A stretch of 64,000 nt of DNA, taken from the NCBI RefSeq assembly GCF_051233685.1, contig NZ_JBAMMY010000155.1, positions 42,158 through 106,157 of the forward strand, given 5' to 3'. The stretch's first letter is position 1; each line of letters begins with the position of its first letter. Below the pieces are notes generated by a model. It was not told where the DNA came from and ran no database searches. It saw only the letters and a program-made list of their open reading frames with translations. A program made the translations under genes and the position numbers. Positions 32,776-42,528 of this stretch are shown here, in pieces. This DNA is from RPRI01 sp051233685. Its GTDB lineage: Bacteria > Desulfobacterota > Desulfobacteria > Desulfobacterales > RPRI01.

Positions 32776-33636
32776 GTGAAGATCACAAAAGATATCAGGT
32801 TGTATGTTCTTGGTGCAGGCAAAGTGGGAATGAGTATTGTTCAGGCGTTTGCCCAGCAAGGCTTTAAGGTTACAGCCATTGATGTTTCGGAAGACAATAT
32901 AAAAACAGGTCTGGATAAAATAGAAAACAATCTTAATAAATTGACAGATAAGGGTAAATTTGAAAAAAATCAAAAAGAAGAGATTCTGGGAAGAATAAGG
33001 CAAAGCACAAACTTTGAAGATCTTTCGGATGCTGATGTGGTAATTGAAGCTGTTTTTGAAGATATTGACCTTAAGAAAAAGCTTTTTACTCAAATGGACA
33101 ACTGTGTGATTTCCAAAGAAGCGTTATTGCTTACAAATACATCTTCACTTTCAATATCAGCTGTCGCTTCAGCAACCAAAAGGCCGGAGTCTGTTGCCGG
33201 AATGCATTTTTTTAACCCGGTACCGGTAATGAAACTGGTTGAAATAGTAAGAGGTGTCGAGACTTCGGATAAAACGGTAGAAAAGGCAAGAGAGCTTGCC
33301 ATGCTTTTGAATAAATCAACAATTGTTTCAAAAGACAGCCCTGGTTTTATTGTAAACAGGCTGCTTAATGCGCTTTTTATAGAAGCATGCAGGATTGTAG
33401 AAGAGGGAGTTGGCACACCACGCGATATTGATACCGGTTTAAAACTTGGTCTCGGCCATCCAAACGGCCCCTTTGAATTAGTGGATAATCTCGATGCGAT
33501 CCCTTTAATACTGCATGTATGTGAACATATGTCGGATGAATTAGGCTCCCGCTTTAAACCGCCGGTTTGGATAAAAAACTATGAAAAGGCCGGAAGAGTG
33601 GGTAAAAGCAGCAAAAAAGGCATATATGAGTATTGA
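32776..33636 (+). CDS. 3-hydroxyacyl-CoA dehydrogenase (first copy)
   Basis: A NAD-dependent dehydrogenase converting 3-hydroxyacyl-CoA to 3-oxoacyl-CoA, as in butyrate-type metabolism or beta-oxidation. It shows the nucleotide-binding motif LYVLGAGKVGMSIV, the active-site region GMHFFNPVPVMKLVE, and DSPGFIVNRLLNALF. The start is GTG at 32776 with GAAGGAG eight bases before it. At 286 residues it is a standalone one-domain enzyme. A second copy sits at 59507-60358 with thiolase. The two proteins are similar but not duplicates, so they may differ in chain length. It stands alone between a terminator and the epimerase gene. Confidence 0.9.
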   Translation: MKITKDIRLYVLGAGKVGMSIVQAFAQQGFKVTAIDVSEDNIKTGLDKIENNLNKLTDKGKFEKNQKEEILGRIRQSTNFEDLSDADVVIEAVFEDIDLKKKLFTQMDNCVISKEALLLTNTSSLSISAVASATKRPESVAGMHFFNPVPVMKLVEIVRGVETSDKTVEKARELAMLLNKSTIVSKDSPGFIVNRLLNALFIEACRIVEEGVGTPRDIDTGLKLGLGHPNGPFELVDNLDAIPLILHVCEHMSDELGSRFKPPVWIKNYEKAGRVGKSSKKGIYEY

Positions 33637-33686
33637 TGTGTTCCTGACATATTATATCATTTGGGGAGCGTCATCGACGCCTAACA

Positions 33687-33722
33687 ATTTTTCTGTGGTT
33701 TGCATACGTATTCATGCCCAAT
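33687..33722. repeat. core of the dispersed inverted-repeat element (partial copy)
   Basis: A 36-base match, with about four substitutions, to the core of the element at 6347-6435, including GCATACGTAT and CATGCCCAAT. The terminal arms are not recognisable here, so it is a degraded copy, located between the converging 3-hydroxyacyl-CoA dehydrogenase and epimerase genes. Confidence 0.6.
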
Positions 33723-33747
33723 TACAACAAAACAATCGAAATATTAT

Positions 33748-34785
33748 TCAGGCCTGTTTTATCTTCTTTTTATAATAGTCAACATACCAGTTTACAAACT
33801 CTTTAATCCCTGTTTCAAGCGGAGTATCGGGCTTAAACCCAACATCTTTTATAAGATCATCAACATCGGCATATGTTGAAACAACATCTCCGGGCTGAAG
33901 ATCAAGAAGCTCCATTTCCGCTTTTTTGCCTACAGCTTTTTCGATAAGCTCTATAAATTTCATAAGCTCAACAGGACTGTTATTGCCTATGTTGTATATT
34001 TTATATCTGGCATATGAGGTGCCTGGATCAGGATTGTTACCGCTCCAGCCCGGATTTGGTTCAGGGACTTTTTTCATGATCCTTGAAACCCCTTCTATTA
34101 TATCATCGATATAAGTAAAATCGCGCGTCATTTTCCCATGGTTGAATACCTTTATGGGCTTGTTTTCAAGGATTGCGTCTGCAAACAGGAAAAGCGCCAT
34201 ATCGGGACGTCCCCATGGCCCGTAAACCGTGAAAAATCTAAGTCCTGTGCAAGGCAGGCCATAAAGATGACTATAAGAATGAGCCATCAGTTCATTTGCT
34301 TTTTTTGTGGCAGCATATAAAGAAACCGGATGGTCAACATTATCATGAACCGAAAAAGGCATTTTTGTATTTGCTCCATATACCGAACTTGATGAGGCAA
34401 ATACCAGATGCTGGACATGATTATGCCTGCAGCATTCGAGGATATTTGTAAAGCCGACTATATTGGAGTTAATATATGAATGAGGATTCTTCAATGAATA
34501 TCTGACGCCGGCCTGTGCCGCAAGATTTACGACAACATCAAACCTGTTATTTGCGAAAACATTTTCTGTAGCATTCTTATCTGAAATATCCGCTCTTACA
34601 AATGTGAATTTCTCGTAACGCGTAAGTTGCGCAAGCCTGGATTCTTTGAGGCTGACATCATAATAAGGATTCAAATTATCAATTCCGGTTACATAAATAC
34701 CTTCCTTAAGCAATCTCAAAGACAAATGAAAACCGATAAACCCGGCAGCACCTGTGACCAGCGCACTTTTAATATTAATATCCAT
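33748..34785 (-). CDS. UDP-glucuronate 4-epimerase (NAD-dependent sugar epimerase)
   Basis: An extended short-chain dehydrogenase of 345 residues that interconverts UDP-glucuronate and UDP-galacturonate, providing a precursor of capsule or O-antigen. The NAD-binding motif is TGAAGFIGFHLS, the catalytic triad region is ASSSSVYGANTKMPFS with YAATKK, and FTYIDDIIEGV and RDFTY are conserved. The insert GWSGNNPDPGTSYARYKIYNIGN is typical of the Cap1J/LpsL-like group. The start is ATG at 34785. It stands alone, away from other polysaccharide genes apart from the glycosyltransferase at the window start. Confidence 0.88.
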   Translation of the reverse strand: MDINIKSALVTGAAGFIGFHLSLRLLKEGIYVTGIDNLNPYYDVSLKESRLAQLTRYEKFTFVRADISDKNATENVFANNRFDVVVNLAAQAGVRYSLKNPHSYINSNIVGFTNILECCRHNHVQHLVFASSSSVYGANTKMPFSVHDNVDHPVSLYAATKKANELMAHSYSHLYGLPCTGLRFFTVYGPWGRPDMALFLFADAILENKPIKVFNHGKMTRDFTYIDDIIEGVSRIMKKVPEPNPGWSGNNPDPGTSYARYKIYNIGNNSPVELMKFIELIEKAVGKKAEMELLDLQPGDVVSTYADVDDLIKDVGFKPDTPLETGIKEFVNWYVDYYKKKIKQA

Positions 34786-34980
34786 TGCATTCTCCGTTTG
34801 TTAAAATAAGTGAAATTGACTTATACCCAATATACTATCGGCTTTCAAGATAAAACAGATAAGAACAATCGCCCGGAACAATATGAAAGTGTTCCATGGC
34901 TCAATGGATACAAATCTTAACCGGAAAATGCTTTTATTTATTTGCGCTGACCTGCTGATCGCGGAAATCTCATTTATATT

Positions 34981-35274
34981 TTAATACCAGAAAGGGTCGC
35001 CCTCATGTGGTTCCATTATATTTCCGTGTTTGCCGATAAACCGGAGTCCGTTCAAAGAACTATCGGCCAGGCACTCTCTCTGAAGCACACCCAATCCAAA
35101 AGGATTTATCAGATTAAGACCGCTTGTGTTAATTATGATATTTTTAATCTTGCTGCTATATTCTTTTAATACTTTAATCAGTTCCATTGCTGAAGATCCG
35201 TCAAATTCGCCCATCAGGTCAAGATACAGGTTAAGTTTATTTTTGTGCGCACTTATTCTGAAATTTGATGTCAT
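34981..35274 (-). CDS. STAS-domain protein (anti-sigma factor antagonist-like)
   Basis: A 97-residue protein with the fold of STAS domains: a beta strand LNLYLDLMGEFDGSSAMELIKVLKEYS, then IKNIIINTSGLNLINPFGLGVLQREC, in which the phosphorylated serine of classic SpoIIAA types would lie in the NTSGL-NPFG region. Here the usual D-S-[ST] is replaced by NTSGLNLINPF, so regulation by phosphorylation is uncertain. No anti-sigma kinase or sigma factor is adjacent. The 272-base gap to the cardiolipin synthase gene (35275-35547) contains no other feature I can support. Confidence 0.65.
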   Translation of the reverse strand: MTSNFRISAHKNKLNLYLDLMGEFDGSSAMELIKVLKEYSSKIKNIIINTSGLNLINPFGLGVLQRECLADSSLNGLRFIGKHGNIMEPHEGDPFWY

Positions 35275-35547
35275 TTATTTAACCCCCTATTGATTGTTTG
35301 AGCCTGATGTTATACCAGGCAAATTCATCTTTTCCGGGTTCAGTGACAGCAAATAACCTGCCAATAGTGGAAAGAGGGTCAATAAATATTATTAATTCAA
35401 TTATAACAAATAAATAGATCAACGGAAGTGAACAGCAAAAAACATGAAATGATTAATTTGCTCTCAATATATGGTAAGACCTCAACATATAGATACGTTT
35501 ATCATTCATCATAAATCTGTTTCATTATAATGATAGTAGTTTCCGGA

Positions 35548-37008
35548 CTACAAATATGGTGTAAGTAATCGCGCAGCGCCGTCACGCAGGCGGGCGGGCA
35601 GTGAGCGGCTATTGACCTCCTCAAGCGTCACAGGGCGGGCGCTTTTCCGTTTTGTCTCTACCCACTGATCAAGCTGCCGGGCAAGTTCAATATCGTAGCA
35701 TTCAAGATTGAATTCGAAGTTGAGGCGCAGGCTTCGCGAATCCCAGTTGGCCGATCCCAGCAGTACCCAGCAGCCATCCACCAGCATGAGTTTGGAGTGA
35801 TCAAAGGGAGGCGGGGTCAGCCAAATCCGGCATCCATGCTGAAGAACCTGCGACCACATCGCCCTGGAGGCGCAAAGGACGAAGGGCAGATTGATCCGTG
35901 ATGGCAAAATAATATCAACTTGCACACCCCGCATTGCTGCGAGATTCAGGGCAAAGATCAGTGCGGGATCGGGCAAAAAATAGGGAGTCATAATCCGAAT
36001 GGAATATCGGGCTATAGAAATTGCTCCCAACAGCGTCCAGAGAAACTTCTCGAAATTTTCGTCCGGGCCGTCGACCACGCCCCGCGCCAAAACCTGACCC
36101 GCGCTTTCGTTTTTGGGAAACCATAAGTCGCCGCGTAAAGATTCGCCTGTTGTAAACAGCCAATCATCTGCGAACACTTCCTGTAGTTGAGCCACTACAG
36201 GGCCTTTTAGCCTGAAATGGATGTCCTGCACCGGGTTTGGGGGCAGACTTTCAAGACTGTGCCCCACCCGGATATTTATGCCACCGGTAAAGCCAACACA
36301 CCCATCTGTAACCAAAATCTTCCGGTGTGTGCGCATGTTTATCGACATCAGGTGCCGCAAAGGAAACGGTGGAAGAAATCTTGCATACTTTATTCCCTCT
36401 TGCTGCAGAGTCCGGATAATAGTTGGAAATGAATACCTGGTTCCCGTGGCATCAACCAGCACCCGCACTTCTACTCCCCGGCGTGCGGCTTCACCAAGCG
36501 CATGTGCAAAGGCCACCCCGATTTCGTCCCGATCAAAGATATAGGTCATGAGAGAGATTGTGCGGCGTGCGTGCTGGATCGCATCCAGCATGGCAGGATA
36601 GGCTTTATCTCCATTTACCAGCGGCTCGATCCGGTTTCCCGGCAGCAAGGGTCGTTCTGTCACAGCTCCAACGACTCGAGCCAACATCTTAAGATGTTTT
36701 CCGTGATCCGGCAGATGACGCTGCAACTCTTCCGGCAGACATTCCGTAAGTGCGTATTCTGCCCGGTGACTCTCAAGATTCTTTCTCAGCAGAGCAGCCT
36801 TATGGCGAATGCGATTGACTCCGAATATAAAGTACAGAACAGCACCGACCAGAGGCACCAACCAGACTAAACCCACCCATGCTATGGCAGCGCGGGAATC
36901 ACGCTTGCTGATAACCGCATGCCCGGTGGCTATCACAGAGAGAAGCAATCCAAGTCCGATGACAGCAATATTCCAGACATCATGCACCAGACTACCTGCG
37001 TTCATCAT
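35548..37008 (-). CDS. cls: cardiolipin synthase (phospholipase D superfamily)
   Basis: Cardiolipin synthases join two phosphatidylglycerol molecules in the inner membrane. The 486-residue protein has two N-terminal membrane segments (about residues 10-33 and 41-63), followed by two HKD motifs: HRKILVTDGCVGFTGG and HSKLMLVDGCWVLLGS, each with the expected downstream Gly/Ser. GSANWDSRSLRLNFEFN is also conserved. The base composition of this gene is visibly more GC-rich than its neighbours, so it may have been acquired. It lies next to a short remnant frame and the receptor end. Confidence 0.9.
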   Translation of the reverse strand: MMNAGSLVHDVWNIAVIGLGLLLSVIATGHAVISKRDSRAAIAWVGLVWLVPLVGAVLYFIFGVNRIRHKAALLRKNLESHRAEYALTECLPEELQRHLPDHGKHLKMLARVVGAVTERPLLPGNRIEPLVNGDKAYPAMLDAIQHARRTISLMTYIFDRDEIGVAFAHALGEAARRGVEVRVLVDATGTRYSFPTIIRTLQQEGIKYARFLPPFPLRHLMSINMRTHRKILVTDGCVGFTGGINIRVGHSLESLPPNPVQDIHFRLKGPVVAQLQEVFADDWLFTTGESLRGDLWFPKNESAGQVLARGVVDGPDENFEKFLWTLLGAISIARYSIRIMTPYFLPDPALIFALNLAAMRGVQVDIILPSRINLPFVLCASRAMWSQVLQHGCRIWLTPPPFDHSKLMLVDGCWVLLGSANWDSRSLRLNFEFNLECYDIELARQLDQWVETKRKSARPVTLEEVNSRSLPARLRDGAARLLTPYL

Positions 37009-37031
37009 ATTTTTCGAATCTCCGGCTCTGC

Positions 37032-37232
37032 CTAACTCCAGTACCTTACAATCAGCTTCGGATAAGCCCCTTTGGCGTCCAACTGCAGCAGGCGACCGGT
37101 TTTATCCTGCACCAGGCGGAATCTGTATATATAGTTTATAATCGTTTTGTTGAAATACCATGTGATGGCCTTTTTCTTATAACCCGGATCATTTATAGTT
37201 TCAATGACTTTTTCAGTATTATTGCCGCAGGC
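37032..37232 (-). pseudogene. 66-codon remnant of unknown gene
   Basis: An open frame with coding character but no start, beginning directly after a stop codon: CGNNTEKVIETINDPGYKKK, then WYFNKTIINYIYRFRLVQDK, then LQLDAKGAYPKLIVRYWS and a stop. It lies 49 bases after the stop of the TonB receptor remnant, in the same direction, so it may have been a lipoprotein or accessory gene of the receptor. I do not recognise a family. Confidence 0.35.
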
Positions 37233-37280
37233 TCAGCAGGAAATGTCTGATTTGAAGAATATTATAATTCACAGATTTAT

Positions 37281-38147
37281 TTAAAATTTGTATATTACCG
37301 TAACATAGCCGAAAACACCTACCTCGGGAACCTTAACACCACTTCGGAAAGGATCACGTTGATATGACAGATTGCTAAAGTAGTACTTGTCGAACAGGTT
37401 ATTCACTCCGGCATAAATCGTCCATCTTTCAAGGTTTACTCCGGCTTTTAAATCGGTAATTCCCCAGCCGCTGGTTCTCTCTTCTTCCAGGCTGGAATCC
37501 ACCCGGTTCTGCCGGGCTGCAAACCTTTCGGTAATTTCGGCAAACCAGCTGTCTACATCGTAACGAAGACCAAACAAACCGGTAAGAGGAGGAATCTCTG
37601 CAAGCGGATCATCCGTGTCGAGATTTTTTCCTTCCGTATAGGACATGCCGGATATTATATAAAGATTCCATGGAATAGAGATCTGGCAGGACAATTCGCC
37701 TCCCCATAATTCCGCATCAATATTACTGTAAGCCCGGGCGGCAGGCAGAGTGCTCAAACCCGGGCCATCCGGATCGGCAACTTCTGTAACATATATGTAG
37801 TCATCAATCCTGCTGTAGAAAATAGAAGTATTGACAAAAAAACCATCACCTGTAAATTTAATGCCCAGGTCAGCCTGGTTGTTGCGTACCGGGTCAAGAT
37901 CGGGATTGCCGATCCAGTTTGTCAAAGTTGGAGCCTTGGCACTAGGAATCTTCTGCATGCCTATGTATAGCTCTTCGGGATCAGGCATGCGGCTTGCGGA
38001 TGCCAGGCCTGCAAACAGCTCAAGATTTTTAGCCGCCTGCCAGAACAGCTGAAGATTAGCGCTTGGCTCGAAAAAACTTTTATCACTGTCAAGCGATTTG
38101 CCGGGATAATAAGGCGGCTCCTCGCTAAAAAGTATGGGTAATCCGAT
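37281..38147 (-). pseudogene. C-terminal part of a TonB-dependent receptor, interrupted upstream by ISL3 DNA
   Basis: About 288 codons of the beta-barrel of a TonB-dependent receptor remain. The frame is open from 38147 with ILFSEEPPYYPGKSLDSDK, then LQLFWQAAKNLELFAGLASASRMPDPEE, matching receptor barrel strands, and runs through WTIYAGVNNLFDKYYFSN to the terminal aromatic YVTVIYKF needed for membrane insertion. The plug domain and N-terminal two thirds are missing; a stop and ISL3 sequence follow upstream. It cannot be functional unless the other part lies elsewhere. The ligand (siderophore, cobalamin or metal chelate) is unknown. Confidence 0.85.
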
Positions 38148-38188
38148 TCAAGACATGATAGATATCAGTCATCAAGAGATAGAGTAGG

Positions 38189-39113
38189 TTGAGACAAATT
38201 ACTATGAGAGATACGGAACTATTTCAGTTGGCATTGGGTTTGACATCACCATGGCATGTTGAATCGTGTAAATTTGATTTGGATAAACATCGTCTGGATG
38301 TTAAGATTGATTTTCCCCGGGGCAGTGTGTTCGCCTGTCCCAGTTGTGGCAAAGAGGGATGCGGTGCATACGATACCACGAGTGGCGGCATTTGAACTTT
38401 TTCCAGCACGAGGCCTATCTGACAGCCCGTGTTCCCCGTGTGGATTGTGGGGATTGTGGCATCAAGACGGTAGAGGTTCCATGGGCTCGTTCGGGGAGCG
38501 GTTTTACGTTGTGTTTGAGGCACTCATTATGATGATGGCCAAGGCGATGCCGGTAAAATCCATTGCCAATATTGTCAAAGAACACGACACCCGACTTTGG
38601 CGGGTTTTGAATCACTATGTTCATGAATCACGTCAGGAATCCGATTTTTCTGCTGTGACAGAAGTTGGCGTAGATGAGACATCCAGTAAGCGTGGCCATA
38701 ATTATGTAAGCCTGTTTGTGGACATGAAGTCATCGCAGGTGCTATTTGCTACTGAGGGGAAGGATGCCTCAACGCTGGAGCGGTTCAATGCTGATTTGGA
38801 AGCACATCTTGGCGATCCTTCTAATATCCGGGAGGTTTGTTGCGACATGTCCCCAGCCTTCATAAGCGGGGTGGAGAAACATTTCCCGGAAGCACACCTG
38901 ACCTTCGACAAGTTTCATGTCCTGAAGATTATCAATGAAGCCGTAGATGAAGTGCGACGTCAGGAGCAGCAGAGTCGTCCAGAGTTGAAAAGAACCCGCT
39001 ACATCTGGCTAAAGAACCCAAAAAATCTCAAGGAGAATCAGGCAGCAACCTTGGAGACTCTCCAGGTCAAGAAGCTGAATCTGAAAACGGCCAGGGCCTA
39101 TCATAGAAGGTTA
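38189..39113 (+). mobile_element. ISL3-family insertion sequence remnant with frameshifted transposase
   Basis: An ISL3-type transposase is spread over three frames. It begins at 38204-38380 (DTELFQLALGLTSPWHVES, then FACPSCGKEGCGAYDTT, an N-terminal zinc finger), passes to another frame near 38385 (HLNFFQHEAYLTARVPRVDC), then to a third near 38512 (FEALIMMMAKAMPVKSIANI). The DDE-type catalytic region shows EVGVDETSSKRGHNYV and CCDMSPAFISGVEKHFPEA, but the C-terminal glutamate region is absent because the gene stops matching near 39110. Two frameshifts and a truncation make it inactive. It interrupts or flanks the TonB receptor remnant. Terminal inverted repeats could not be identified. Confidence 0.85.
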
Positions 39114-39114
39114 G

Positions 39115-39228
39115 ATTCACATCCTCATTCCTTCGATCGACGACCTGATTCGAAACAAGAGGGCATCAGGAAGAACCAAGGATTTGGCCGACGCCGAGGC
39201 CCTGGAATCCCTAAAGAACTCCGAATAA
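39115..39228 (+). pseudogene. C-terminal scrap of a nucleotidyltransferase-like (AbiEii/MNT-type) gene
   Basis: Thirty-seven codons read IPSIDDLIRNKRASGRTKDL and ADAEALESLKNSE before a stop. The string SIDDLIRNKRA-GRTKDLADAEALE is a common C-terminal motif of small nucleotidyltransferase proteins, often in toxin-antitoxin modules. No start or catalytic GS motif is present. It directly follows the truncated transposase and precedes the sbcD scrap. Confidence 0.55.
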
Positions 39229-39271
39229 ATAGGGCAGGATATAACTTAAAAATTATGCGGAGAGGAAATCC

Positions 39272-39442
39272 TTGAAACTTCTGCACACATCCGCCTGGCA
39301 TATCGGTCGCACTCTGTATGGCCGCAAGCGGTATGGCGAATACGAAGCCTTTTTGAATTGGCTGGCCGTGCTCATTGAAGATAAAAATATTGATGTACTG
39401 CTTGTGTCAGGAGATATTTTTGTTTTGGTTAAAATCATTTAA
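39272..39442 (+). pseudogene. sbcD: N-terminal fragment of exonuclease subunit SbcD
   Basis: From TTG 39272 the frame reads KLLHTSAWHIGRTLYGRKRY, GEYEAFLNWLAVLIEDKNID and VLLVSGDIF, matching the first 50 residues of SbcD (Mre11 family) and its first metal motif (here SAWH where the active enzyme has SDWH, so the aspartate is lost). It then leaves the family (VLVKII) and stops after 56 codons. SbcD normally exceeds 370 residues and pairs with SbcC, which is absent. It is a broken remnant. Confidence 0.75.
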
Positions 39443-39629
39443 CGCCTCTAATTCGCTATTGAGGATTGTATTTGGGGTGTCGATATGATGTTCGTTGGAA
39501 GTCCAAACCGCATATTTTGTATTCGTTCAACTTTTTGCTTGACACTTGTACCTATAATTTTTTATTTGATATCATTTACTTGTTTTTACTATTTTCAAAG
39601 GTCTCACTATCAAATTAAGGAGAACTGCG

Positions 39630-41533
39630 ATGACAAACCCTTACCAAAAAGCTTATGAGCAATCTATCAATGATCCTGAAGGATTTTGGGGTGAAGCGGC
39701 ACAAAGTTGTCACTGGTATAAAAAATGGGATAAAGTCTTGGATGATTCCCGTAAACCTTATTTTTATAGATGGTTTCCGGGGGGAATGGTAAATACCTGT
39801 TATAATGCGATTGATGTTCATGTTGAAAACGGGAGAGGCGATCAGGATGCAATTATTTATGACAGCCCGGTTACCAACACCATCAAAAAAATTACTTATT
39901 CCGAACTAAAAGATCTGGTTGCAAAACTTGCCGGGGTGTATGCTTCCCTTGGAGTACAAAAAGGCGACCGGATACTGATTTATATGCCCATGATCCCGGA
40001 AGCTGTTGTTGCCATGCTGGCATCCGCCCGGATCGGCGCAGTTTATTCGGTTGTTTTTGGCGGGTTTGCTCCAAATGAGCTTGCAACACGTATAAATGAT
40101 GCAAAGCCTAAAGTTATTGTTTCAGCTTCATGCGGTATAGAAACACAGCGTGTGATTCCATACAAACCTCTTCTTGACAGTGCCATCGATATGGCAAAAT
40201 CAAAGCCCGATCATTGTATTATTGTCCAGAGACCCATGGTAACTGCGGATTTGGTTGCCGGCAGGGATCTTGACTGGAACGAGGCAATGTCAAAAGCCAC
40301 ACCGCATGACTGTGTTCCGGTTGCAGCAACCGATCCTTTATATATACTCTATACTTCAGGCACAACAGGTGTTCCGAAGGGCGCGTTGTCAGGGATAACG
40401 GCGGGCACATGGTTGCTTTAAAATGGAGCATGAAAGCAATTTATAATGTTGATCCGGGAGATGTTTTCTGGGCTGCATCGGATGTCGGATGGGTAGTAGG
40501 GCATTCATATATAGTATATGGCCCTTTGCTGCAGGGCTGTACAACTATTGTATATGAAGGGAAACCGGTAGGCACACCGGATGCCGGAGCTTTCTGGCGC
40601 GTTATATCCCAGCACAAGGTAAAAGTAATGTTCACGGCCCCGACAGCCTTTCGTGCGATTAAAAGAGAAGACCCTAATGCCGAGCTTATGAAAAAATATG
40701 ACCTTTCAACTTTCAAGGCTTTATTTCTTGCTGGTGAAAGGCTTGATCCTGATACTCTTCACTGGGCTGAAAAGCACGTTGGTGTTCCTGTAATAGATCA
40801 CTGGTGGCAGACTGAAACCGGATGGGCTATAGCAGTAAACTGTATGGGTCTGTGTCATTTTCCCGTTAAACAGGGTTCTCCGACCAAACCTGCTCCGGGA
40901 TGGAATTTAACGGTTTTTGACGAGAATAATAATATAGCCAAACCGGGACAGATAGGCGCACTTGTAGTCAAACTGCCTCTTCCTCCGGGAACACTTCCAA
41001 CATTATGGAATAATGATGATGGATTTATTAATGCATACCTTAAGGAATTTCCAGGATATTACAAAACAGCGGATGCCGGTTTTATAGATGAAGACGGGTA
41101 TGTTTATGTAATGACCAGAACAGATGACGTAATTAATGTTGCAGGCCATCGTCTTTCAACAGGAGGCATGGAAGAAGTTCTGTCCGATCATCCGGATGTT
41201 GCGGAATGCGCCGTGCTTGGTGTTGACGATCAGCTTAAAGGTCAGATTCCTTTGGGCTTTATCGTTCTTAAAGCCGGCGTTACAAAAAGCCATGATGAGA
41301 TATTAAAAGAAATAGTCAAAATGGTAAGAGACAGGATAGGCGCTGTTGCATCATTCGCAACAGTTGTCAAACGTCTTCCCAAAACACGTTCCGGTAAAAT
41401 ATTAAGAGGAACCATACAGAAGATAGCAGAGAACAAAGAATACAAGATGCCGGCAACTATAGATGATCCGGGTATTCTGGATGAAATAAAAGATGCTTTG
41501 ATCAAAATCGGTTACTCAGACGCAAAAAAATAA
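39630..41533 (+). pseudogene. prpE: propionate-CoA ligase gene with an internal frameshift
   Basis: The gene encodes an acyl-CoA synthetase of the propionyl-CoA type, activating propionate by adenylation. The first part (to about 40377) shows NTCYNAIDVHVENGRGDQDA, IGAVYSVVFGGFAPNELATR and the AMP motif YTSGTTGVPKG. The frame then changes: to continue as VVRDNGGHMVALKWSMK the reading must shift, explained by an extra GC at GGCGCG (40380-40385). The second part continues to 41533 with DVGWVVGHSYIVYGPLL, HWWQTETGWA and KTRSGKILRGTI (catalytic lysine). Both parts are otherwise intact, so either this is a recent mutation or a sequence error. A ribosome site AAGGAG precedes the start. Confidence 0.85.
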
Positions 41534-41764
41534 CAACAAATTAAAAAGTCCGGATGCTGTGTTGCGCTTCATCTTTTGTTATTGCAGCCTACAAACAAGT
41601 ACTCTATATTTCCAGGATTTGAGCGCTTTGCAGATGAAACTTATTTTTGCCGTCCTAATGTATCCTTCTTGGGAGGAGCAGCTTTGCAACGCTTTACCGG
41701 CCGCTTCTTCCCAGGAAGGATTTTTTATTTAATTGTATCAGGCGAAATTCCTGCCCGGAGTTTT

Positions 41765-42523
41765 ATGGAAAACCATTACGCTCAAATACAAAATTTGGCA
41801 CGACACATAGTTGCCGGGTATCCTGTCCCGGAATTTTACAAAGATTATGCATCCGCTGTAATGTATTCAAAAAACATCCTTGAAACAAATCCTCTTCTTG
41901 TAAAAATACGCAGTTTTGTATCTAAAAATCTGGATAATGATTTTGGACACGGCCTTGATCATGCCATTAAAGTAACCTTAGATGCCGGGGCATTAATATA
42001 TATCGAAAGCAGGATTGCCGGATATTCCGACAACTTTTACAAGCGCAGGGTTATTATTGCCCAAAGTGCCGGCCTTATGCATGACATAAAACGAAAGGAG
42101 AAGGATCATTCTGCAGCAGGCGCGGTTTTTGCGCGTGAAGCTTTAAAAAACTGCGCTTTTCTCCCTGAAGAACTGGATGATATCTGCATTGCAATAAAAA
42201 ACCATGAAGCATTTAAAGATGCTGTGGAAATAAAGACACCCGGAGGAAAACTTATTTCGGATTGTCTTTATGATGCGGATAAGTTCCGTTGGGGGCCGGA
42301 CAATTTTACCGATACATTCTGGGAAATGATATCATATATAAATCCGCCGTTTTCTGAATTTATTGCTCTTTATCCAAAAGGAATGGAAAGTCTTCATAAA
42401 ATCAAACTTACATTCCGCTCTGAAACCGGAAAAAAATACGGGCCGGGTTTCATCGATATAGGGATTGCAATAGGAGAGGAACTTTTCGAAATAATAAAGA
42501 AAGACTTTGCATATCTCTTATAA
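41765..42523 (+). CDS. HD-domain metal-dependent phosphohydrolase-like protein
   Basis: A protein of about 252 residues with the HD signature: GHGLDHAIKVTLDAG, then AQSAGLMHDIKRKEKDHSAAGA and IAIKNHEAFKD, giving the His, His-Asp and later His/Asp ligands for a metal pair. Such proteins act on nucleotides or phosphoesters. The open frame extends back to a TTG at 41576, but the added 63 residues have no family character, and GGAG four bases before ATG 41765 favours the shorter form. It ends 5 bases before the DMT permease gene, suggesting an operon. Substrate unknown. Confidence 0.7.
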   Translation: MENHYAQIQNLARHIVAGYPVPEFYKDYASAVMYSKNILETNPLLVKIRSFVSKNLDNDFGHGLDHAIKVTLDAGALIYIESRIAGYSDNFYKRRVIIAQSAGLMHDIKRKEKDHSAAGAVFAREALKNCAFLPEELDDICIAIKNHEAFKDAVEIKTPGGKLISDCLYDADKFRWGPDNFTDTFWEMISYINPPFSEFIALYPKGMESLHKIKLTFRSETGKKYGPGFIDIGIAIGEELFEIIKKDFAYLL

Positions 42524-42528
42524 TCAAG

